Positions 56,601 through 64,000 of a stretch of DNA of 64,000 nt are shown here, one piece after another. This stretch comes from Leptidea sinapis (Eukaryota; Arthropoda; Insecta; Lepidoptera; Pieridae): assembly GCF_905404315.1 (NCBI RefSeq), contig NC_066293.1:759001-823000 (forward strand), in the 5' to 3' direction. Position 1 is the stretch's first letter, and every line of letters begins with the position of its first letter. The notes beneath the pieces were generated by a model. That model saw only the letters and a list, made by a program, of their open reading frames with translations, was not told the DNA's origin and made no database searches. The translations under genes were made by a program, and so were the position numbers.

Positions 56601-59600
56601 TCCGGGACTCACCTGGAGCGCGAGCGGCGCGGGGATCCGCTTTCCAAGTACAACTGCTTGTAGCCCGTGTGGCGCCATCTGAACAAAACAACAAATAAAA
56701 AAATATAAAATATAATGTCAAATATGTATATGTAACAACATTATTGTTAATTTATAACATAAATTAAATTTGTAACCAAAATTTATGAACGATACGGGAC
56801 TCCAACCCGCGACTTCTTGGGTTCCGTCCAAACGCTCTTCCACTGAGCCAACTGTTCGAGTGACGTATGTTTAATAAATCTTGATTGATGTCTTGTTCAA
56901 CTCAGCAGGTTGTGGCTCCATGTGTACATAAATTTTGGTTACAAATTTTATTTTATTAAACAGAGAAATATAACATTTTATATTTTATTATATAAAACAG
57001 ATTTCCACCGGTAATTGACTCATCACGAAATCTCAAAAACTACAAAGCCTGCAAACTTCGAATTTGGAAGGTAGGTTCTTTGTAGGACGTAGGGGGATCG
57101 AAGTATTTGTATGAAAGTCCTAGATTTTTGAAGTTACAGACGTGAAAATCGACTTTTAGGTTATTAGGTTTAAAAAATAAAAATCTGTGTAAGTTATTTT
57201 GGGAAATCCCCTTTAAAGGGTGGTAAAATAGGGGGGTTAAGTTTGTATAGACAGGTTGGAACTATACTTATTTCAACTTGAAATGTAGGTTCTTTATAGG
57301 GGATAGGGGGGTAAAGTTTGTATAGAAAGGTTGGAACTATACTTATTTCAACTTGAAATGTAGGTTCTTTATATGGGGTAAGTGCAAGAAAAAAGGATGT
57401 TATGAAAATCCACCACCCCAACCGGGTCGAAGTGGGGGTTGGAAGGTTGTATGAAAGTCCTATGTTTTTGAAGTGAGAGACGTAAAAATCGCCCCTTAAC
57501 CCTTAAGGTTAAGTAGGGGATAAAATTTTGTATGGGAAAGTTTTAATTATTGTTAAATTGATGTTTGGTAGGTCTTTTTAGGGAGTAGGTATCACCTAAG
57601 AAAATATTTTACGAAAAACCTCCTACGGGGGTGAAATTAGGTTTGAAATGTTGGATGAAATTCTTATGAAGTTCGGCCGTAGTGGTTTTTTTGTATAGGT
57701 GCCTATATAATTAAAGTACCTTTGACACCTACGCCTATCGATGATAAAATTATTTAATAAATAATTGTTATACTAATACATCATTTAGAAGAGGGATTGA
57801 TTGATGGAGTCAAGACTGCTCATTCTGCTTTCAAATTAACTTTGAACCAGAACACGTGCTTCGAGAAACCAAAATTATTGTATGGGATGAGTGTACTATG
57901 GCCCATAAGAAAGACATTGAAGCTCTAAATAGGACACTCCAAGATAAAAGTAACTGTAGCCCACTTATGGGCGGAGTCACGGTACTCTAATTGGCTGGTG
58001 ACTTCAGACAGACTTTACCTGTTGTCTGTCTCACGAGGGACACGTGCAGATGAAGTGAAGGCTTGCCTTAACTCATCAGTTCTATGGCCTAAAGTTAATA
58101 TTTTGTCCTTAAAAGTAATTATGGGTGTCTTTCGTCAACATGATTCAAAGGCGGAGGAGTTCTCCAATTTGTTGCTAGAGATTGGTGATAGAATGGAATT
58201 TGAAATTAACTAAAAAAACATTTCCAGTAATCTTGGTCATGTTGTATGAGATCTGACTAGCTTAACGGATAGAATCTACCCCAATATTGTTCAATCTGGA
58301 GTGAATTGCGCTGCATGGGTGAGAGAAAGAGCTATTCTTTCTGCAAGAAACGACTCAGCCAACAGTTCAAATAAAATATGAATCTTTTGACACTGTATTG
58401 GAGGTAGATGATGCTGTGCATTTTCCTATAGAATTTCTTCACACTCTTGAACCTCAAAGTTGGCGCAATCTAAACCCTTCAAAACTTTGCAACGAAACCC
58501 GACTTCAGGTCAAGACCTTGCATAAACACGTGGTCGAACCCACCATTTTTACTGGCGTCAACCAAGGCGAAACAGTATTTATCCCTAGGAATCCCTTGAT
58601 ACCATCGGATTACCATCGGATTTGAATTGAAACGTCTGCAATTTCCGGCTAAACTATGCTACGCGATGGCAATTAATAAAGCACAGGGCCAAGCTTTGAA
58701 GCTAGCCGGTATAGATCTCAGAAATGATTGTGTCTTGCATGACCAGTTATATGTGGCATGCTCCAGAGTCAGTTCACCAGATTTTTCTACAACCAGAAAG
58801 ATGAACAAGAAATGTTGTTTACAGGGAAGTTTTAAAAAATAGAACTGTAAATTCCTTCTTTTCACTACCAGCGGATTACCGATTGCAATTTAAACATAGC
58901 AACAATTTCTGGTTAAGAAATTATGCTACTCGATAATCTTATTATAATAATAAAGCCAGAATCAAACTTTGAAAACATACGGTGTACCTCTCACAAATTG
59001 TTTGTTTCGCGACCAAATCTACCTGCTTGGAGGCTTATAACAATATGTAAATTGAAATTTTGTTTACGGGAAGTTTGAAAAAAATAGAAATGTCAGCTTT
59101 TTATTCCAAAATAAAAATGTAAATTGCAACCTCTTTAGGTATGAACTACGGTTTTTACTAGAAATAGGACTTTTGTCGATAAGTTTGATTGCCCTTCCAA
59201 CAGGAAAATAATCTCATAGGAAATCAGAAATTATGCGCGGACGAAGTCGCGGGCAACTGCTAGTTAATAACATATTAATAAAAACAATGAAAATAGCAAA
59301 TATTTGACACATTTCATTCACTTAACAATTTAATTATTATTCCGCCCGCGGTTGGTTGGATTCCTCCATTCATACACTTTCTTCAATTATATCTTCTTAA
59401 TTATTATACTTGAGACACGTATTAAGTAATACTTCTCTCATCTATTTTATAGTACAATTGAACTGACTGTACTACACAACCACTAAAGTACTCTGCATAC
59501 TCTAACAATTGCCTTATATTTCATACACACAACACATGTTACCTGTTAGGGTCCTTTTCCTCCACCTGCAGCAGCTTGCGGTCCCAGCTGCCCGGAGACG

Positions 59601-61268
59601 ACTGCCGAGCTCTCTTCATCACGTTGTCTATCTCCTTGCGGCGGCCCGCGGGGTTTGATGGATCTGCACAACAAAACTTTTGTAAACCTTCCCTTTAGCG
59701 ATACTTATACAAATAGATAGAGAAATGTCTGTAATTAGTAGTAAATCTTAAGGTAAGGATGATGTTCAAATATGTTTCAATACTCAATAAGTAGATAATA
59801 ATAAAATACATTTATTCTGTTATTTAGGTCTGTCTGGACCATTTGTTCTTAGAGGGGGCAAACATATGGTTGTCAAGGGGTGATATGACAGTTGGGGGGT
59901 TAATGGTTAACACGTAAACTTGAGTCGGTATAATTTATAGGATTTTATGTTTCTGTATAGAATTAAATATATACTCAGAATAGAGAATGTTGGCACGAGT
60001 TCCATAATAACTATATAATATTACGATCGTAATAAACCAATTATTGGGATTATTTATAAGTTATTAGTTATATTGAAAAAAAAGTTTAGATTCCAATTAA
60101 AAAATTTTGATAATGTATACACCCTGTTATAAAAATTAAACATGCTGGCAGCGGACGTGTGCTCGACATAGTCTAAGCTTTCTTTCCGCGAACCACCAAA
60201 CCATTGTATAGGTAAGTACTGGCAAATTTTCACCAGTGGGAGGCTACTTTGCACCGGATGCCGGCCACATTATAGGTACCACAACGGCGCCATCAACTGA
60301 GCGACGTTCTGCTAGTCTCGTCCCATATTGTCATAAAAAAAATTAAGTAGACTATATGTGTACTACAGCCCATTTTCAAAATATAACAAAAACGTAGGTC
60401 GTCACAGCGATGTTAATTATTATGACCACAATAACACACAAGTGTTACCTTACATACATATTTCGGCAAGTTCATTCTTGCTAGTTCCTGTTGTGCAGTA
60501 CTTAGAAATCATCAATTATTATACATTAATTACACTCTATTCAAAACTAGTACTAGTAGATATATATCTGAGTGAACATGTTAGTTGTTACATATTATAC
60601 TGATCTACAAGTGTGTTAGAACCCATACTGCCACTTGTTATGATCTTTGTATATTTTAGATACACCCGCATACACAAAAATATATACATATAATACAAAA
60701 AAAGAATCAAAGTAGTAAATCATCCAATATAATTAAGAGTGTAGCAACACAAACACCGGGAGACACCTGTTCAATCCCCGCCCACCCAGAGTACTGATGT
60801 GTATGAGCTTATCAAATTCATGAGTACATTTATTTGATGCTCTTTGGTTTAAGAAAACATTGTAAGGAAACCTACACCTGAGTGAAAGATTTCCAAATTG
60901 GCACTAGGCTTTCAAGTCTCTAGACATCAAATTGCGGAAAATAGCCCGCATACCTAGCACATTAATAACAAATAGTGTGAAAGCATCTGATGGTAGAATG
61001 ACATATATTATTATCAAAGAGGGGACAAATGAATGTATGGATCTCCTGAGGGTAAGTTATTGGCTCATGATCAATGTGTGTCAGCTCCACTCACTCATAA
61101 GGTTAACCAATAAAATGTGCGCACACAACTTGTTGCAACCAAAGCAGGCTCACCAACACACCCACCAGTAATCTTGGCATGCTGTGGGTTCCTGTCCATG
61201 TGCAAGCGGTTCTTAGAAGCTGCAACAGCAGCCCTGGACACAGAGCCGTTACGTCGTGATGAAGACAT
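47070..61268 (-). CDS. arginine/serine-rich (RS domain) nuclear-type protein, eight coding exons
   Basis: Coding exons on the minus strand are 61268-61166, 59663-59543, 56678-56613, 56087-55797, 54208-54139, 52903-52794, 50740-50632 and 47690-47070: 1491 bases, 496 residues. Every junction has AG/GT signals and the phase is kept throughout. Exon 1 begins MSSSRRNGSVSRAA directly after a splice acceptor (TATATTCTAG), so a 5' noncoding exon lies upstream. Exons 2-3 give KEIDNVMKRARQSSPGSWDR, EEKDPNRWRHTGYKQLYLES. Exon 4 encodes repeated RRSRSPLG octapeptides. Exon 6 has CSDESCSVCSG. The last exon holds LTLSERFGKMAQWS and VKWEEWWYKYQEWLKRERAY, then a basic tail. RS repeats suggest a splicing or mRNA-export role (inference). 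I cannot name the orthologue. Exons are GC-rich; introns are packed with transposons. Confidence 0.85.
47770..48165 (+). pseudogene. LINE D ORF1, C-terminal part
   Basis: Pieces are VTVSRVILDNEIVDLHRVQK, RPRSLIVKFTSPRIRDELFK and, after frame changes, NKKQHAAARIAIKEKKYEFL, WIRNGRIFARKN, ending KKL-stop at 48165. This is the FP/ORF1 type that precedes the endonuclease in these LINEs. Confidence 0.72.
48225..50227 (+). pseudogene. LINE D endonuclease and reverse transcriptase remnants
   Basis: The endonuclease start IYYQNVRGLRTKGEKFRLNA lies at 48246, with LIVLTETWLNDTVFDHEF. Most of the endonuclease is missing. RT pieces: ISNYRPVSILPALGKVFESI near 49271, FIYTDFSKASDLIYHDLL, MGVPQGSHLGPLFFIKFMND at 49656, KMYADDLKLYKKI. 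It ends with fragments near 50227. Many stops and frameshifts. Confidence 0.82.
50345..50400 (+). repeat. short conserved repeat with hairpin
   Basis: GAGGATGCCTCGTGTAGAGG followed by CGAAACACGTGTCG contains a CGTGT/ACACG hairpin. It looks like part of a dispersed lepidopteran repeat, but its element is not identified. Confidence 0.35.
50855..52390 (+). mobile_element. Tc1-type DNA transposon relic, in an SR-gene intron
   Basis: The ends TATACTAGTCAAAACAAAAT (AGGGCCAC follows) and the near complement GTGGCCCTATTTTTGTTTCA (ACGAGTATA follows) lie about 1.53 kb apart and are TA-rich at the borders. A broken Tc1 transposase fills the interior. The edges are exact to a few bases only. Confidence 0.82.
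51154..52133 (+). pseudogene. Tc1-like transposase, degenerate
   Basis: Pieces in order are an N-terminal helix-turn-helix region (MPRIRRHMDLPTVPSAVPLP, RTIQNAWNRFQETGSVIRRR), FSDDLRMMREGERFSDACIH, GGPNVMVWGGISMSGRTELV and MHDNARAHTAREEAG, ending QECIRKRGGYTRY. Stops near 51247, 51366, 51591 and 51820, plus frameshifts, make it dead. Confidence 0.82.
53100..53990 (+). pseudogene. degenerate copy of the pogo/Tigger transposase
   Basis: It matches the 33455-35038 transposase in pieces: MVLTPKRKHKIITIAENCVI at 53145, KKRHGIRQ-like and GEKVSSN segments near 53400, the YNADESGLFWKV region near 53510, then KPRCFGSV. Large deletions and many frameshifts. It sits in the intron between the 54208-54139 and 52903-52794 exons, antisense to the gene. 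Confidence 0.78.
54360..54925. mobile_element. long-arm inverted-repeat (MITE-like) element
   Basis: The arms at about 54370-54475 and 54815-54920 are reverse complements over roughly 100 bases with indels; the core GATTCTGAAACAGTTAGCT and AACATTAAAACACC blocks are exact. No coding capacity. It lies in an SR-gene intron. Confidence 0.65.
55935..56077 (-). repeat. 24-bp coding minisatellite (RS octapeptide repeat)
   Basis: Within the fourth coding exon, a 24-base unit (GAGCGAGACCGGCGACCCAG plus 4, plus strand) repeats about five to six times with small changes, encoding RRSRSPLG-type octapeptides. Near-identical units imply recent expansion or homogenisation. Confidence 0.8.
56225..56500 (+). 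pseudogene. Jockey-type LINE RT fragment in an SR-gene intron
   Basis: Reads VDVIYMDFNKALDRVDF (RT block with TDFSKAFD-like motif) and, about 130 bases later, TSGVPQGLHLGPLFYYAYIW. The YADD block is missing and stops are frequent. Confidence 0.75.
56765..56950 (-). repeat. tRNA-like repeat bounded by inverted repeats
   Basis: AAATTTGTAACCAAAATTTATG (56766-56787; 22 bases, of which TTTGTAACCAAAATTTATG is the core) is exactly complementary to 56927-56948. Inside, on the minus strand, lie the leader (ACAACCTGCTGAGTTGAACA) and a tRNA-like module (56857-56787) with A-box GGCTCAGTGG and B-box-like GGGTTGGAGTCCC. The overall 185-bp form is that of a MITE with a Pol III-type core. Confidence 0.75.
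57226..57375 (+). repeat. 75-bp tandem duplication
   Basis: GTTTGTATAGACAGGTTGGA recurs 75 bases later with one change (AAGGTTGG), and the following TATACTTATTTCAACTTGAA and AATGTAGGTTCTTTATA are identical in both units. Confidence 0.8.
57780..58842 (+). pseudogene. Helitron Rep/helicase, helicase-domain remnants
   Basis: IIVWDECTMAHKKDIEALNR (Walker B region, about 57880), LAGDFRQTLPVV (57988), TRADEVKACLNSSVLWPKVN, LLEIGDR, PTIFTGVNQGETVFIPRNPL and KLCYAMAINKAQGQALKLAG then LYVACSRVSSPDF (58730-58790). These are consecutive motifs of the Pif1-type helicase of Helitrons. Frame changes and stops separate them; the replication-initiator domain is not seen. Confidence 0.82.
59264..59542. other. 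intron sequence, no feature
   Basis: AT-rich intron DNA between the Helitron end and the second coding exon of the SR gene. Confidence 0.5.
59664..61165. other. first coding intron of the SR gene
   Basis: AT-rich; no transposon core recognised. A segment near 60740-60920 has the feel of a dispersed repeat, but no family could be assigned. Confidence 0.45.
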
Positions 61269-61689
61269 TCTAGAATATAACAATAAATGTTAATGGAGAC
61301 AAGTTATTATGATGAAAATGAATTTTAGTTAATGAACAGGCTGGGATGCACCGGTATGCCAATGTAAATAATAACTGAAACTAATTAAAATATTGTTTAA
61401 AATCTTAAGGTTTCATATATAGGACTTAATCAATATCTAATAAAAATATTAAAAAATAACCAAGATTTTTATAATTTACTAGTTTATCTGCAATCAGTCT
61501 TAGACTATTAAAGATATGTTGTCAAATTCAAATAGTTTATTTCTCAAAATAGGATAACTGGATCACCTTTTGAAGTTACAAGAAAATATAAATAATTCAA
61601 ATTATTTACATTGTTTTACTCCCATGTTTTTATCTGTTAAATAACCTTGAATTGTATAATAAGCTTTTTTTTAAACTGTTTTAATTATA

Positions 61690-62972
61690 CGAGGGCTGCA
61701 CTGAAAATTTCGGGAATCAAGGAAGTCACACAACATTACTATTTAAAAACGTATTTATTGCTTTTCGAAGTATTCTTCGCGAAATTTGACACTTTTTTCC
61801 ATACGATGGAACCCATCATTGAAGCAACCATTCCATTCGGAAGTTGGGGTCTCCAAAATGGCCGTTTTGTAGGCGTCCACAGCTTCTTCAGGTGATGATA
61901 ATCTCTGACCACGCAATTTATTCTTTATTTTAGGGAAAGTATAGAAATCATTAGGGCTTAGGTCGGGGCTGAACGGCGGATGGTCTAATAATTCTATGTT
62001 TTCTTGGTCTAAAAACTCTTTTGTTCTGTGCGCGGTGTGAGAACTTGCATTGTCGGGATGATGCGGCTGTTACAGATCTCTTTACGGAGCTCAGAAACAA
62101 CCTGTGGCAAACAAATGCTAGCATACCATTCTGCATTAGCCGTTCTTTGTCCCTCAAGAGGAATAGTCGCAGCATGGCCGGTTTTGGAGACAAACGTGGC
62201 CACTTTTTTTTTGCAACACTCCGTGAACGAACAATTTTTGTTGGCTTTAACTCATTTTCGAAGACCGAAACTCGTGACTGGTTTTTTGTTTCGGGTTCGT
62301 ACGCGTATATCCAGGATTCGTCACCTGATACGATATTGTATACAGCATTTGAGGATCCTGCGTGGATTATTTCGAGAGTTCTGACGCACCAAGTAACGCG
62401 AGCCGCTTTTTGCTCTTCACAGAGCAAATGCGGTATCCATCGGGAAAACAACTTTTTTACACCTAATTGTTCATGCAAGATTATTTGTATTTGACTGATG
62501 CCAATGTCTAAAGTTGTCTTAATTTCGCAGTATGTCACATGTCGATCTTCCTCAATCAGCTTACGCACAGCATCAACGTTTTCTTTGGTGACTGCAGTTT
62601 TTGGACTACCTTGCCGGGGATCATCACTGAGCTTGACACGTCCACATTCAAATTCAGCAAAACAGCGATAAATTGTGGTTTTGGATGGGGCTTCATCGCC
62701 AAATGCAGAAATCATCAGGTCAACACACTGTTTTTGTGTTAAACCACTTCGAAAGTCATAATAAATCATTGCTCTAGAATTTTCTCGAGTCAATTCCATT
62801 TTCTCAACGACTAAACAAGTTTGACAAGACCTTGTGACAAGACCGAGAATCTTTTATTAAATAAATAAATGGTATTCGATTTTTAAAACCACGGAGTTTT
62901 CAATTAAAAAGATTTTAATATGACAGGAACAGTGGTAATATTCCATTCCCGATACTTTTAGTGCAGCCTATG
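61690..62972 (-). mobile_element. mariner element (DD34D), 1283 bp
   Basis: Inverted ends CGAGGGCTGCACTGAAAATT (61690) and the near complement AGTGCAGCCTATG (62972) are flanked by TA (61688-61689, 62973-62974). Length is typical for a full mariner. It lies about 420 bases upstream of the SR gene's first coding exon. Confidence 0.92.
61755..62799 (-). pseudogene. mariner transposase (DD34D) with two frameshifts
   Basis: Starts MELTRENSRAMIYYDFRSGL (HTH: FGDEAPSKTTIYRCFAEFE), linker DDPRQGSPKTAV, first Asp in VSGDESWIYAY. A 9-T run (62204-62212, plus strand) shifts the frame, which continues ATFVSKTGHAATIPLEGQRT. A second shift precedes the block with PDNASSHTAHRTKEF. Thirty-four residues lie between the second and third catalytic Asp (ending SPNDF). 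Stop at 61755-61757. Apart from the shifts it is near full length. Confidence 0.88.
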
Positions 62973-62999
62973 TAGTTTGCGAATTTCTTCTTATTATAA

Positions 63000-63325
63000 A
63001 AACAAACACATTGTCCCTTAAATGATTAGTCTATTTTCGTTAGCCTTGTGTGAATCAGAGCAAGATTGTTTATTTTAAAATGGTCTATATTTTTATGAAC
63101 ACATATTAGTTTTTCAAATATGTATTGACACGGTACTGTTAATATGTTGATCTTCTTAAATTTATCTCTCAATGAATGTCTATGGGATAGTTGTAGATTG
63201 CTCGAACAGCTCTTTTCTCAAGCACAAAAATTATTTGAATATCAGCAACATGTCCCCACAGTTATATACCCTAGGACATAACAGTATGGAAATAACTAAA
63301 ATATATGACATGTGGGTGCCATTAA
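63000..63325 (-). pseudogene. LINE 'family Y' fragment
   Basis: On the minus strand it reads VIYFSYFHTVMS then LWGHVADIQIIFVLEKRAVR with AIYNY, equivalent to residues at 12540-12380 of the family Y LINE. Degenerate. Confidence 0.7.
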
Positions 63326-63357
63326 AGTTTTGAGTCTAAAGTAGTACCAAACAAACT

Positions 63358-64000
63358 GTGGTGCCTACAAATTCAAATATTTTTATTCAAAATAGGATTT
63401 ATAATCACTTATTGAATGTCAAAATCTACCACCCATTCAAAAGAGACTGCCTCAGACCTGAGAAGAATGGGCGCAAGAAACTCAGCGGGCTTTTTTTTTT
63501 ATATAAAATATGGATTACAATGTAATATCGTACAATAAACATTAATAATTTAAGAGCCTGAGGGTGTTCGCTTTAATCCCAGTCCGTGGTGTCATTAAGA
63601 AAATCGTTTATGCTATAATAACCTTTCGCACACAAACGCTTTTCAACAATTCTTTTAAATTTCGTAACACATTTGTTTTGTACATTTTCTGGGATCATAT
63701 TGTAGAAGCATATACATCGCCCAACAAAAGACTTACCAACTCCACCCAACCGAGTAGTAGGCATAACAAGTTTATGTTTGTTCCTCGTGTTAACATTATG
63801 AATGTCACAGTTTCTAGAAAATTCCTCAATGTGCTTATGAACATACAATACATCATCAAAAATGTATTGAGAAGCAACAGTCAAAATGTTTATTTCTTTA
63901 AATTTTTCTCTTAATGATTCTTTAGGACCTAGGTTATAAATCGCGCGAATAGCCCTCTTCGGCAGCACAAAGATAGTATTAATATCGGCCGCACTGCCCC
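63358..64000 (-). pseudogene. LINE 'family Y' C-terminus with 3' UTR (runs off the window)
   Basis: 63968-63573 is open: RAIRAIYNLGPKESLREKFK, NILTVASQYIFDDVLYVHKH, VGRCICFYNMIPENVQNK, ending NDTTDWD. The 3' UTR continues to about 63358 with AGCCCGCTGAGTTTCTTGCG and CCCATTCTTCTCAGGTCTGA (minus strand). The 12053 copy lacks this 3' UTR. RT upstream parts lie beyond the window. Confidence 0.83.

Larger units (their letters stand above)
57000..59263 (+). mobile_element. Helitron relic
   Basis: The 3' terminus is GTCGCGGGCAACTGCTAG (ending at 59263) followed by T, with a short GC hairpin just inside (GCGCGG/CGCG), as in Helitrons. The interior encodes pieces of a Pif1-like helicase. The 5' limit is uncertain; GGTAGGTTC-type repeats at 57060-57400 may belong to it. 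Confidence 0.7.

Overview
The window is AT-rich insect DNA, most probably lepidopteran. It combines CR1/Jockey-type LINEs, an RTE LINE, a BEL/Pao element with a Tyr-tRNA primer site, Helitron relics and several Tc1/mariner families, in a mix and with 3' UTR motifs typical of moth and butterfly genomes. It is a transposon-dominated stretch with only two host-type coding loci. These are a large terminal exon of an unrecognised acidic, Ser-rich protein (16850-18529, +) and an eight-exon arginine/serine-rich nuclear-type protein (61268 down to 47070, -), whose reading frame I followed through every splice junction.

Layout. 518-3599 is a complete PIF/Harbinger transposon with TTA target duplications. 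Its two genes, a DDE transposase (-) and a MADF/BESS DNA-binding protein (+), are interlocked: each intron contains an exon of the other. 3917-12050 is an RTE LINE split by a CR1-type LINE (5449-9693); removing the insert and one copy of a 6-bp duplication restores the RTE frame. 12053-14990 is a reverse-strand LINE. 15-19.6 kb is quiet and holds the first host exon. 19.6-21.3 kb is an old MITE filled with LINE fragments. 21820-28344 is a young, nearly intact BEL/Pao element sitting in a tRNA-like repeat. 28.5-31.8 kb holds MITEs and a 100-bp tandem/inverted array. 33253-35340 is an intact pogo/Tigger transposon.

37.2-46.4 kb is a four-level nest. A tRNA-like repeat is split by a Jockey-type LINE. 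That LINE is split by a DD41D mariner at a TA. The mariner is split by two further LINEs. A short Helitron-like piece lies in the outer LINE's 3' part. 47.07-61.27 kb is the SR-protein gene; its introns carry a LINE, a Tc1 relic, a degenerate pogo copy, MITEs, a tRNA-like MITE and a Helitron helicase relic. A 1283-bp mariner (61690-62972) lies just upstream of its first coding exon, and LINE fragments close the window.

The most unusual items are the interlocked antisense genes of the Harbinger element with CCGCGCGG arrays near one end, the repeated tRNA-like element (one copy bounded by 22-bp inverted repeats, two copies used as landing sites by retroelements), and the multi-level nest whose junctions can be read to the base. 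All family assignments are from motifs read by eye; no database search was done.
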